Positions 1-7,494 of a stretch of 45,179 bases of DNA are shown here, one piece after another. Source of the stretch: JANMEX01 sp041751995 (GTDB lineage: Bacteria > Pseudomonadota > Alphaproteobacteria > Rhizobiales > Rhizobiaceae); contig JBGSHY010000021.1 of the NCBI GenBank assembly GCA_041751995.1, positions 1 through 45,179 of the forward strand, read 5' to 3'. Made by a program: the position numbers and the translations under genes. Below the pieces are notes generated by a model. It saw only the letters and a program-made list of their open reading frames with translations. It made no database searches and was not told the origin of the DNA. Position 1 is the first letter of the stretch. Each line of letters starts with the position of its first letter.

Positions 1-111
1 AATGTTGAGAGCAGCCATGGCAGCGATATTGGACTTTTCGGAGTTCCCAAGTGCCTCCTTGAGATAGCCTTGGTAGGCAAGGCGGATACGGGCATTTGAA
101 AGCTTGTTCAT
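1..111 (-). CDS. Possible tyrosine-type integrase, N-terminal fragment (runs off window)
   Basis: Only the first 37 codons are inside the window. They start at an ATG (109-111, minus strand) and stay open to base 1. The peptide begins MNKLSNARIRLAYQGYLKEA and continues with a helix-rich stretch ending in AAMAALNI. Its general form, a short charged start, an 'R..Y..YLKEA' helix and then an alanine-rich helix, resembles the N-terminal SAM-like DNA-binding domain of rhizobial site-specific integrases. That likeness is from memory of the family, and the catalytic R-H-R-Y part lies outside the window. It is transcribed away from the glycerol operon's 3' end, in the same direction. It could be another small helical protein. 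Confidence 0.45.
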   Translation of the reverse strand, partial: MNKLSNARIRLAYQGYLKEALGNSEKSNIAAMAALNI

Positions 112-374
112 TTGACGACCCTCAAGGCTGGAAATGCACAAGTGTGACGCGGATAGAGCCTGATCATCAGTCGAGGAGTCGTCAACGCATTCCACCCGCA
201 CATGGCAAATGACTGACTGCCTGCGAAAGCAGAGGCGAGGGCTCTTGGCTACCAGGGAGTTCGTGGATGCTTTTTGCCACGCTGCAACAATCAATTCGAT
301 CCGAAAGCCGGAGGCCGCATTTTCGCAGGGCCGTTGGACGCGGGGCGGGGCTTCAAAACATTTACGCCGAAACG
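112..374. other. Intergenic stretch without a recognised gene
   Basis: Between the 3' end of the glycerol operon and the integrase-like gene I see no convincing gene or tRNA. A small GAAA-capped stem (CTGC/GCAG, 221-232) is present, but it has no T tract and I do not call it a terminator. This stretch presumably carries the promoter of the leftward gene ending at base 1. Confidence 0.5.
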
Positions 375-656
375 TCAGACTTTCCTGAACACGAAAACCA
401 TCCACGCGATTGCGATGGCAAGCGCGCCCCATAAGGGCGTGCCGTAAAGCCCGAGCCAGGCCAGAAAAATGAAGGCGGAGCCGAGCAGCGATATGAACAG
501 CCGGTCGCCGCGTGTGGTGTCGAGGCCGAACACGCCGCGGCGCGGATTGCCGCCGGGGCTTTTGTATTCCCACAGTCCCATCGTCGAAATTGCCAAGGCA
601 ATGAAAATGAAGAAGGCGGCGGTCGGCCAGGTCCAGGCCATCCATGAAAGTCCCAT
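375..656 (-). CDS. glpU: DUF2160-type small membrane protein of the glycerol transporter operon (GlpU-like)
   Basis: A 93-residue protein with about three hydrophobic segments (roughly 8-27, 52-70 and 72-88) and a central soluble part containing SPGGNPRRGVFGLDTTRGDR. This matches the DUF2160 'predicted small integral membrane protein' family. That family is the last or near-last gene of rhizobial glycerol ABC transporter operons, where it has been called glpU. The start is the ATG at 654-656; a longer frame reaching upstream would overlap the permease gene and reads as low-complexity shadow. It lies 10 bases after the second permease, so it is co-transcribed. Its role is unknown; an accessory or stabilising subunit of the membrane complex is an inference from position. 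Confidence 0.85.
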   Translation of the reverse strand: MGLSWMAWTWPTAAFFIFIALAISTMGLWEYKSPGGNPRRGVFGLDTTRGDRLFISLLGSAFIFLAWLGLYGTPLWGALAIAIAWMVFVFRKV

Positions 657-666
657 GATGTTCTCC

Positions 667-1467
667 TCAAACCCGTCCGAGGGCAAAGCCCTTGGCGATG
701 TAGTTGCGGACAAACCAGATGACGATGGCGCCGGGGATGATGGTGAGCGATCCGGCGGCGGCAAGCAGGCCGAGTTCATACCCTGAGGTCGACGATGTGC
801 GTGTCATGACAGCGGCAATCGGCTTGGCTTCCACCGACGTCAGCGTCTTGGCCAGCAACAGTTCCACCCACGAGAACATGAAGCAGAAGAAGATCGCAAC
901 GCCGATGCCGGCGGCAATCGTCGGCAGAAAGATCTTGAAGAAGAAGCTCGGGAACGAATGGCCGTCGACATAGGCGGTTTCATCCAGCTCCTTCGGCACG
1001 CCGGACATGAAGCCTTCCAAAATCCAGACGGCGAGCGGAACATTGAACAGCGTGTGCGCCAAGGCCACCGCCAGATAGCTGTCGAACAGGCCGATCGAGG
1101 AATAGAGCTGCAGGAACGGCAAGGCAAAGACCGCAGCCGGAGCCATGCGGTTGGTCAAGAGCCAGAAAAACAAATGCTTGTCGCCAAGAAAGCGGTAGCG
1201 CGAAAATGCGTAGGCGGCGGGCAGCGCGGCGGCCACCGAGATCACCGTGTTGAGCGACACATAGGCGAGCGAGTTGATGTAGCCCCAATACCAGGTCGGA
1301 TCGGTGAAAATCTTGACGTAGTTCTCGGTGGTGAAATTCCGCGGGAACAGCGAGAAGCCGCCGAGGATTTCATTGGTTGTCTTGAACGACATTGATACGA
1401 GCCAATAGATCGGCAGCATCAGGAAGAAGATGTAAAGGGTCGGCACCAGCCATTTGGAAACGCGCAC
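667..1467 (-). CDS. glpQ: Glycerol ABC transporter permease 2 (MalG type, GlpQ-like)
   Basis: A 266-residue inner-membrane permease with about six hydrophobic segments. The EAA-type coupling loop is at about residues 160-180 (ELDETAYVDGHSFPSFFFKI), followed by LPTIAAGIG. This is the loop that docks onto the ATPase. The N-terminus has the MalG-like pattern of one transmembrane helix followed by SMSFKTTNEI. The start is a GTG at 1465-1467, placed behind AGGAGG of the ribosome binding site at 1471-1476. It follows permease 1 by 9 bases. The family is the carbohydrate/glycerol uptake type 1 (CUT1) permeases; assignment to glycerol rests on the neighbouring glpR, glpD and DUF2160 genes. Confidence 0.88.
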   Translation of the reverse strand: MRVSKWLVPTLYIFFLMLPIYWLVSMSFKTTNEILGGFSLFPRNFTTENYVKIFTDPTWYWGYINSLAYVSLNTVISVAAALPAAYAFSRYRFLGDKHLFFWLLTNRMAPAAVFALPFLQLYSSIGLFDSYLAVALAHTLFNVPLAVWILEGFMSGVPKELDETAYVDGHSFPSFFFKIFLPTIAAGIGVAIFFCFMFSWVELLLAKTLTSVEAKPIAAVMTRTSSTSGYELGLLAAAGSLTIIPGAIVIWFVRNYIAKGFALGRV

Positions 1468-1476
1468 CGGAGCCTC

Positions 1477-2340
1477 CTATTGTTCTTCGTTGCGCATCAT
1501 CAGCGTGTAGAAAATCCAGCTGGTGAGCAAAATGATGAGGAAGTAGATCAGCGACATTGCCGCCGCTGGGCCAAGGTCGAACTGGCCGAGCGCGATCTTG
1601 ACGAGATCAATCGAGAGCAGTGTCGTCGCATTTCCCGGTCCGCCGCCGGTCAGCACGACCGGCTCTGTGTAGATGTTGAAACTGTCCATGAAGCGCAGCA
1701 GGATCGCGATGGTCAGCACACGCTTCATCTTGGGCAACTGGATGAAGCGGAAAATTTTCCAGTTGGACGCGCCGTCAATACGCGCTGCCTGATAATAGGC
1801 ATCGGGAATGGAAACCAGGCCGGCATAGGCAAGCAACACCACCAGCGACGTCCAGTGCCAGACGTCCATCAGGATCAGCGTGAACCAGGCGTCACCGGTC
1901 TGGCGCGTGTAGTTGTAGTCAAACCCGATGGAGTTCAAAAGCTTGCCGAGAAGGCCGATGTCTGGCAACGCGAAGATGTTCCACATCGCGCCGACGACGT
2001 TCCACGGAATGAGCAGCGGCAACGCCATCAACACGAGACAAACCGAAACCCATGGTCCCTTTTTCGGCATGGTGAGGGCAATGGCGACACCAAGCGGCAC
2101 TTCAATGAAGAGGATCGTGAAGGTGAAAAACAGCTGGCGGCCAAGCGATGCCCAGAAACGGTCGGATTGCAGGATTTGCTCGAACCAGCGCACACCGGAC
2201 CAGAAGAACGTGTTGTCGCCGAATGTTTCCTGCATGGAATAGTTGACGACGGTCATCAGCGGGATCAGCGCGTTGAACGCGACGAGGATGACCACCGGCA
2301 GGACGAAGAACCAGGCTTTTTGATTGACGGTCTTGTTCAT
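1477..2340 (-). CDS. glpP: Glycerol ABC transporter permease 1 (MalF type, GlpP-like)
   Basis: A 287-residue permease starting MNKTVNQKAWFFVLPVVILV. It has about six membrane segments and a coupling loop near residues 190-215 (YYQAARIDGASNWKIFRFIQ, then LPKMKR). The start chosen is the ATG at 2338-2340, 4 bases after the stop of the preceding ATPase gene. An upstream in-frame ATG at 2394 would overlap that gene by 50 bases and adds a non-conserved leader. Together with GlpQ it forms the membrane channel of a CUT1-type importer. The gene order (binding protein, two ATPases, two permeases, small membrane protein) is that of the rhizobial glycerol system. Confidence 0.88.
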   Translation of the reverse strand: MNKTVNQKAWFFVLPVVILVAFNALIPLMTVVNYSMQETFGDNTFFWSGVRWFEQILQSDRFWASLGRQLFFTFTILFIEVPLGVAIALTMPKKGPWVSVCLVLMALPLLIPWNVVGAMWNIFALPDIGLLGKLLNSIGFDYNYTRQTGDAWFTLILMDVWHWTSLVVLLAYAGLVSIPDAYYQAARIDGASNWKIFRFIQLPKMKRVLTIAILLRFMDSFNIYTEPVVLTGGGPGNATTLLSIDLVKIALGQFDLGPAAAMSLIYFLIILLTSWIFYTLMMRNEEQ

Positions 2341-2344
2341 GACA

Positions 2345-3412
2345 TCACTCCGCCAGCCAGCCGTTGTCGTAGACTTGGGAATGCCCGGGATCAAAAGCCA
2401 GATGGGCGCCCTCCGACGGGATCACAGCGTCATTTTCGACCAGAAGCTTGATCGACAGATTGCCAAGGCGCGTGTCGACAATCCTGTTGCGCCCTGTATC
2501 CGTCACCTTGGCGACTTTCACCGGAAGGCCGGCGGCGGCAAAGGATGTGAATTCCGGCCGAACGCCAAGCTCGAACATGCCGTTGCGGCTGCCAAGTTTG
2601 GCGGCATTGCCCACGGCGATCTTGTGATCTGCAACATGCACCTGCCCGCCGCTCACCTGGCAGGGGATGATGTTCATGCCCGGTGAGCCGATGAAATGGC
2701 CGACAAACGTGTGGTGCGGCTTTTCGAAAAGCTCGACCGGCGTGCCGCTCTGGACCACTTCGCCGTCCTTCATCACCACCACCTGATCGGCAAATGTCAG
2801 CGCCTCGGTCTGGTCATGGGTGACGTAAATCATCGTGGTGCCGAGCTTCTGGTGCAGTTCCTTCAGTTTGGAGCGCAGCAGCCATTTCAGATGCGGATCG
2901 ATTACCGTCAGCGGCTCATCGAACATGATGGCGTTGACATTTTCGCGCACCAGACCGCGGCCAAGTGAAATCTTCTGCTTACCATCAGCAGTGAGGCCGG
3001 AAGCACGCTGCCTGAGCATACCGGTCAGGTCTGTCATCTCGGCGATGGTGCGCACGCGCTTGTCGACCTGCGCTTCCGGGACACCGCGGTTGCGCAGCGG
3101 GAAGGCAAGATTGTCGTAGACGCTCATCGTGTCATAGACGACCGGGAACTGGAAAACCTGCGCAATGTTGCGCGCATCGGTCGGCAGGCGGGTGACGTCC
3201 TGTTCACCGAACAGAACCTGACCGTGGCTGGGGATGAGCAGACCGGAAATGATGTTCAAGAGTGTGGTTTTGCCGCAGCCGGACGGGCCGAGCAGCGCAT
3301 ACGCACCTCCGTCGCGCCATTCGAGGTCAAGCCGCTTCAGCGCGTAGTCCGCAGGTGATTGCGGGTTTGGCATGTAGGAGTGACGCAGATCGTTCAGGGT
3401 GATTTTTGCCAT
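2345..3412 (-). CDS. glpT: Glycerol ABC transporter ATPase 2 (GlpT-like) with degenerate signature motif
   Basis: A 355-residue nucleotide-binding subunit. Visible motifs are Walker A GPSGCGKT (42-49), Q-loop Gln in QVFQFP (about 88), Walker B AIMFDE (161-166) and the switch histidine in VTHDQ (His199). A C-terminal regulatory domain of the MalK/UgpC kind follows. The ABC signature is not LSGGQ but LTADGKQ (140-146), and the D-loop reads TVID instead of SNLD. The partner ATPase shows the opposite pattern: intact signature, lost switch histidine. The pair therefore probably makes one canonical and one degenerate ATP site (see findings). It lies 10 bases after the first ATPase and 4 bases before the permease. 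It is not the Pi antiporter GlpT of enterics; the shared name is rhizobial usage. Confidence 0.88.
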   Translation of the reverse strand: MAKITLNDLRHSYMPNPQSPADYALKRLDLEWRDGGAYALLGPSGCGKTTLLNIISGLLIPSHGQVLFGEQDVTRLPTDARNIAQVFQFPVVYDTMSVYDNLAFPLRNRGVPEAQVDKRVRTIAEMTDLTGMLRQRASGLTADGKQKISLGRGLVRENVNAIMFDEPLTVIDPHLKWLLRSKLKELHQKLGTTMIYVTHDQTEALTFADQVVVMKDGEVVQSGTPVELFEKPHHTFVGHFIGSPGMNIIPCQVSGGQVHVADHKIAVGNAAKLGSRNGMFELGVRPEFTSFAAAGLPVKVAKVTDTGRNRIVDTRLGNLSIKLLVENDAVIPSEGAHLAFDPGHSQVYDNGWLAE

Positions 3413-3422
3413 GTCCGCGCCC

Positions 3423-4490
3423 TCACATCCCGATCAGTTTGCCATCAGCGGCAAAGTAGAAACCGTGGGCGACATCCATGTACAGTTCCGCTTTCTGGCC
3501 CGCTGAATAGGGGTGAATGCCGGCCGTCAGCGACACCCAAGGATTGCCAAGCATGTCGAAGTGAATGATGCTCTCCGACCCTGACAATTCGGCAACCTTC
3601 ACTGCACCGTTCACCTTGACGGATTCGCCGGCCGGTTTGGCGGGCGTCACATGGTGCGGGCGAATGCCGAAAGTGTAGCGCCCATCCGGAAGTGCCGTGA
3701 GATTGCCGGTGGCATGCCAGTTTATGACGCCATCGAGAGAGAATTGATTGCCGTCCTTGGTGACTTCCGCGACATTCATCGGCGGTTCGGAGAACACACG
3801 GGCAGTCGTCAGGTCTTGCGGCCGGCGGTAAATCTCGCCGGTCGGACCAAACTGGGTGACGCGCCCTTCCTGCATGGCCGCCGTGTTGCCGCCGAACAGC
3901 AGCGCCTCGGTCGGCTCAGTTGTCGCATAGACAACGATGCAGTCGCGGTCATGAAACAGTCGCGGCAATTCCTCGCGCAACTCTTCACGCAATTTGAAAT
4001 CGAGGTTGGCCAGCGGCTCATCAAGCAGGACCAGATCCGCATCCTTGACCAGCGCGCGCGCCATCGCGGTGCGCTGCTGCTGGCCGCCGGAAAGCTCTGA
4101 CGGTTTGCGCCCAAGCATGGGTGTCAGACGCAGGAGATCAGCGAATTTGCCGACACGCGCCTTGATCTCGCTTTCGGGCAGCTTGGCGACGCGCAGCGGC
4201 GAGGCGATGTTTTCGTAGACCGTAAAATTCGGGTAGTTGATGAACTGCTGATAGACGACCGAGACATTGCGCTTCTGCACCGGGGTGCGCGTGACATCCT
4301 TGCCATCAAACCAGATTTCACCGCCAGTCGGCTTTTGAATACCCGCCATCAGCTGCATCATCGTGGTCTTGCCGGCCAGTGTCGTGCCAAGCAGAACGTT
4401 GAACGAGCCACGCTCAAACCTGAGATCAGTCGGGTAAATGTGCATGTCGGCACCGACCCGTTTGGCTACATTTTTCAGTTCCAGCGTCAT
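3423..4490 (-). CDS. glpS: Glycerol ABC transporter ATPase 1 (GlpS-like) lacking the switch histidine
   Basis: A 355-residue nucleotide-binding subunit starting MTLELKNVAKRVGADMHIYP. Walker A is GTTLAGKT (35-42), the Q-loop is VVYQQF (78-83), the signature is canonical LSGGQQQR (133-140) and Walker B is LVLLDE (153-158) followed by ANLD. Where ABC ATPases have VTHDQ.EA, this protein has ATTEPTEA, so the H-loop histidine is Thr191. This loss is mirrored by the degenerate signature of the neighbouring subunit. A long intergenic region (4491-4747) containing a repeat element and a strong hairpin separates it from the binding-protein gene, which would allow lower expression of the membrane components. 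Confidence 0.88.
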   Translation of the reverse strand: MTLELKNVAKRVGADMHIYPTDLRFERGSFNVLLGTTLAGKTTMMQLMAGIQKPTGGEIWFDGKDVTRTPVQKRNVSVVYQQFINYPNFTVYENIASPLRVAKLPESEIKARVGKFADLLRLTPMLGRKPSELSGGQQQRTAMARALVKDADLVLLDEPLANLDFKLREELREELPRLFHDRDCIVVYATTEPTEALLFGGNTAAMQEGRVTQFGPTGEIYRRPQDLTTARVFSEPPMNVAEVTKDGNQFSLDGVINWHATGNLTALPDGRYTFGIRPHHVTPAKPAGESVKVNGAVKVAELSGSESIIHFDMLGNPWVSLTAGIHPYSAGQKAELYMDVAHGFYFAADGKLIGM

Positions 4491-4536
4491 GAAATGCTAC
4501 AGCCCCTACTCATTGCAACGGTTCTTTATCTGCTTC

Positions 4537-4681
4537 CAGAGTCTGGCTCAAAATCCGGTTCGATGCGTCAAATGGTGCGGTTTGCGAGAACCGGAGTGAA
4601 GCGTACTTTGAGTACGTGAGCACCGGAAGCGCAGAAAATCGCCTCAGTTGGCCATCAAAGCAGTTTATCAGTCAGGCTCTG
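4537..4681. repeat. Palindromic intergenic mosaic element (RIME/Bru-RS-like)
   Basis: An approximately 145-bp element bounded by imperfect terminal inverted repeats, CAGAGTCTG (4537-4545) and CAGGCTCTG (4673-4681; its complement is CAGAGCCTG, one mismatch). Its centre has a hairpin CGTACT/AGTACG (4602-4616) flanked by ACCGG on both sides. The central wording is very like a non-coding repeat I recall from many rhizobial and brucella-type intergenic regions. Exact family membership is from memory and untested. It sits within the glycerol transporter operon between the binding-protein and ATPase genes. Confidence 0.6.
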
Positions 4682-4692
4682 AGACATCGAGA

Positions 4693-4721
4693 CCCCGGGA
4701 CAGAATGCACCCGTCCCGGGG
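4693..4721 (-). promoter_or_regulatory. Strong intercistronic stem-loop downstream of the binding-protein gene
   Basis: A perfect 9-bp GC-rich stem, CCCCGGGAC (4693-4701) with GTCCCGGGG (4713-4721), around an 11-base loop. No T tract follows on the minus strand, so it is better read as an mRNA 3'-end stabiliser or partial terminator than as a full terminator. It begins 26 bases after the stop codon of the abundant periplasmic subunit, the usual position for such structures in binding-protein-dependent operons. Confidence 0.75.
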
Positions 4722-4747
4722 CCGTTTCAAGCAAGGGGAGTTCTTGC

Positions 4748-6490
4748 TTATTTGGCTTCCGACCACTGTTTGATCAGTTCGTCGTAGGCGATGGTGACGC
4801 CAGCTTCTTTTTCGTTTTCAAGCTTGGCCTTCGGGCCATCCGGCTTGCCAAGCCATTCGGCGGCATCCTTCGGCTCATTCAGGCGCGGGCCACAGCCGCC
4901 ATAGGTCTTGTTGGCTTCGTCAGCGGCCTGCATGCGGGACATGGTGATGTCCATCTCTTCGGCCAGACGATCCATCGCCTGCTGCGGTGTGAAGGCGCCG
5001 GAGTTCACGTCACCGATCTGCTGCCACCAGATTTGCGCCAGCTTCGGATAATCCGGCACGTTGATGCCTGTCGGCGACCACCGGACACGATCGGGCGAGC
5101 GATAGAACTCGACAAGGCCACCCAGTTTCGGTGCGCGTTCCGTGAAGCTTTCATGGCGCACGGTCGAGTCGCGGGCGAAGGTGAGGCCAACCTGGCTCTT
5201 CTTCACATCGACTGTCTTGGAGGTGACAAACTGCGCGTAAAGCCATGCTGCCTTGGCGCGGTCGAGCGGCACGGACTTTAGGATCGTCCAAGAACCGACG
5301 TCCTGATAGCCGACCTTCTGGCCTTCTTTCCAGTACGGGCCATGCGGTGATGGAGCCATGCGCCAAAGCGGCGTGCCGGTGTCATCGACCGTGTTGTTGC
5401 CGTCAGCCTTGGCCTTCACCATGTCTGCGGTAAAGGCGGTGTACCAGAAGATCTGCTGGGCAACATTGCCTTGGCTGAGTGCCGGCAGTGACTGATAGAA
5501 GTCATAGTCAGCGGCGCCCGGAGGGGCGTATTTGCGCAGCCATTCGTCCCATTTGGCAATGGCGTAAACCGATGCCGGGCCGTTGGTTTCGCCGCCGCGT
5601 GTGACAGATGCGCCGGACGGGTTGCAGGAACCCTTTTCCATGCGGATGCCCCATTCGTCGATCGGGATGCCGTTCGGTTCGCCGACAGAGCCTGCGCCGG
5701 CCATCGAAAGCCAGGCATCCGTCATGCGCCATCCAAGATCCGGTGCGCGCTTGCCGTAGTCCATATGTCCGTAAATCTTGACGCCGTCGATTTCCTTGAC
5801 GTCGTCATTGAAGAACTGGGCAATGTCTTCGTAGGCCGACCAATTGACCGGAACACCGAGCTCATAGCCGTACTTGGCCTTGAACTTCTCTTTCAGCTCC
5901 GGCTTGTCGAACCAGTCCTTGCGGAACCAGTAAAGGTTCGCAAACTGCTGGTCGGGCAACTGGTAAAGCTTGCCATCCGGGCCGGTGGTGAAGCTGGTGC
6001 CCATGAAGTCGGGAAGATCAAGGGTCGGGCTGGTCACATCCTTGCCGTCGCCTGCCATGAAGTCGGTCAGGTTGACTGCAAGCTGCAGGCGCGAATGGGT
6101 GCCGATCAGGTCCGAGTCATTGACATAGATGTCGTAGAGATTGCGGTTGGTCTGCATCTGCGTCTGCACGGCCTGAACCACTTCGCCTTCGCCAAGGATC
6201 TGGTGGTTCACCTTGATGCCGGTGATTTCTTCGAATGCTTTCGTCAGGGTGCTGGATTCATATCCATGGGTCGGGATGCCTTCCGACAGGGCGTTGATTT
6301 CCATTCCCTTGAACGGTTCAGCGGCCTTGATGAACCACTGCATTTCCTTCAGCTGGTCTTCCTTCGACAGTGTCGATGGCTGGAATTCGCTGTCAATCCA
6401 CTTTTGAGCTGCGGCCTCATCGGCCCACGCTGATCCGGTAGCAGCAAACAGCGCAATGGCTGCCGCCGACACCAAAAGGTGCCTTCTCAT
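4748..6490 (-). CDS. glpV: Glycerol ABC transporter periplasmic binding protein (GlpV-like)
   Basis: A 580-residue extracytoplasmic solute-binding protein. The start is the ATG at 6488-6490, because GGAGGA of a ribosome binding site lies about 8 bases upstream. A possible start 15 codons earlier has no such site and would precede the signal peptide. Residues 1-23 form a typical Sec signal (MRRHLLVSAAAIALFAATGS then AWA, cut before DEA). The protein is much longer than the usual 400-450 residues of sugar-binding proteins; this large size fits the glycerol-type binding proteins of rhizobia. It is the first gene of the leftward operon and is divergent from glpR. Substrate assignment is inferred from glpR/glpD next door; no binding residues are identified. 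Confidence 0.88.
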   Translation of the reverse strand: MRRHLLVSAAAIALFAATGSAWADEAAAQKWIDSEFQPSTLSKEDQLKEMQWFIKAAEPFKGMEINALSEGIPTHGYESSTLTKAFEEITGIKVNHQILGEGEVVQAVQTQMQTNRNLYDIYVNDSDLIGTHSRLQLAVNLTDFMAGDGKDVTSPTLDLPDFMGTSFTTGPDGKLYQLPDQQFANLYWFRKDWFDKPELKEKFKAKYGYELGVPVNWSAYEDIAQFFNDDVKEIDGVKIYGHMDYGKRAPDLGWRMTDAWLSMAGAGSVGEPNGIPIDEWGIRMEKGSCNPSGASVTRGGETNGPASVYAIAKWDEWLRKYAPPGAADYDFYQSLPALSQGNVAQQIFWYTAFTADMVKAKADGNNTVDDTGTPLWRMAPSPHGPYWKEGQKVGYQDVGSWTILKSVPLDRAKAAWLYAQFVTSKTVDVKKSQVGLTFARDSTVRHESFTERAPKLGGLVEFYRSPDRVRWSPTGINVPDYPKLAQIWWQQIGDVNSGAFTPQQAMDRLAEEMDITMSRMQAADEANKTYGGCGPRLNEPKDAAEWLGKPDGPKAKLENEKEAGVTIAYDELIKQWSEAK

Positions 6491-6575
6491 GGGGGTACTC
6501 CTCCGTTGCGTATCTCGCCAGACTGGTTTGGGCATTCTCCCGATGCCATCCGGGCTTTCCGGATAATGAAAACTT

Positions 6576-6595
6576 GAAACGAAAATGAAAGAACG
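6576..6595. promoter_or_regulatory. Candidate GlpR (DeoR-type) operator near the glpV promoter
   Basis: The plus strand reads GAAACGAAAATGAAAGAACG, an A-rich direct-repeat array. A second, similar array lies at 6673-6687 in front of glpR; both fit GAAA-(C)-GAAAA-(T/C)-GAAAG. On the minus strand a -35-like TTGACG (6594-6599) abuts the site, so a bound repressor would cover the glpV promoter. DeoR-family regulators often bind TTTCG-type repeats. The assignment is by inference. Confidence 0.45.
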
Positions 6596-6672
6596 TCAAG
6601 CGAATATTTTCGCGCGTTGTGCAGCGCAGCATAACCATTTGCGCTTGCTATTTCGAATTATTGGGCAAATAA

Positions 6673-6687
6673 GAAAGAAAACGAAAG
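6673..6687. promoter_or_regulatory. Second candidate GlpR operator, upstream of glpR
   Basis: The plus strand reads GAAAGAAAACGAAAG, in the same orientation and with the same GAAA/GAAAA/GAAAG spacing, bar one base, as the array at 6576-6595. It ends 18 bases before the glpR start codon, a position compatible with autorepression of glpR-glpD. Confidence 0.45.
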
Positions 6688-6705
6688 CATTGACGGATAC
6701 GAGAC

Positions 6706-7494
6706 TTGGAACCGCTTCATCCCCGCTTGACCGATATTCTTGAACTGGCGCGCCAACGCGGGCGGGTGGATGTCGAATCGCTTTCCGCGCATTTTGACGT
6801 CACGCCGCAGACAATCCGCAAGGATCTCAACGACCTGTGCGACCGGCAGCTGCTGCAGCGGGTGCATGGCGGCGCGGTGTATCCATCAGGCGTGACGAAC
6901 TTTGCCTATGATGCGCGGCGGATGCTGGCGGCGGACAGCAAACAGATCATCGGCCAGGCGGCCGCGCAGCTCATCCCTGACAATTCCTCGGTCATTCTCA
7001 ATATCGGCACGACGACTGAACAGGTTGCCCTTGCCCTGCGGCGGCATCAGGGACTGATGGTGATCACCAACAACATCAACGTCGCCAACATCCTTCGCGA
7101 CTCGCCATCTGCCGAAGTGGTCCTGGCCGGCGGTGTCGTGCGCCATTCCGATGGCGGCATCATGGGCGAAGCGACCGTGGATTTCATCAAGCAATTCAAG
7201 GTGGACTTCGCCGTCATCGGCGCCTCGGCAATCGACCGTGACGGTACGATTCTCGATTATGACTTCCGCGAAGTGAAGGTGTCGCAGGCGATCATCGCCC
7301 ATGCCCGCAAAACGATCCTGGTGTCAGACAATCTCAAATTCGAGCGGTCCGCGCCGGTTCGAATTGCCGATTTCTCAATGATTGACGTGTTTGTTACAGA
7401 TATTGAGCCGACTCATGAAATCGTGGAAATCTGTCGCGTCAATGAAGTGGAGCTGATTGTGGCAGACCAGGCAGCCGGAGTGCGCGCGGCATGA
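6706..7494 (+). CDS. glpR: DeoR-family repressor of glycerol utilisation (GlpR)
   Basis: A 262-residue regulator. The N-terminal winged helix-turn-helix (about 6-60) carries RVDVESLSAHFDVTPQTIRK, then the DeoR hallmark LQRVHGGA. The rest is the DeoR sugar-phosphate sensor domain with NIGTTTE (binding loop), ITNNINVA, AGGVVR and a C-terminal VSDNLKF segment. The start is a TTG at 6706: the frame is closed by a stop at 6691-6693 and no ATG or GTG lies between. The family usually begins MEP..R...ILEL, as here. Its stop overlaps the glpD start by 4 bases (ATGA). By homology it is inactivated by glycerol 3-phosphate and would control both divergent units. Confidence 0.92.
   Translation: MEPLHPRLTDILELARQRGRVDVESLSAHFDVTPQTIRKDLNDLCDRQLLQRVHGGAVYPSGVTNFAYDARRMLAADSKQIIGQAAAQLIPDNSSVILNIGTTTEQVALALRRHQGLMVITNNINVANILRDSPSAEVVLAGGVVRHSDGGIMGEATVDFIKQFKVDFAVIGASAIDRDGTILDYDFREVKVSQAIIAHARKTILVSDNLKFERSAPVRIADFSMIDVFVTDIEPTHEIVEICRVNEVELIVADQAAGVRAA

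Noticed and set aside
1480..2451. A 323-codon plus-strand frame opposite the glycerol permease
   Set aside because: Charged, low-complexity peptide antisense to a conserved permease; no family features.
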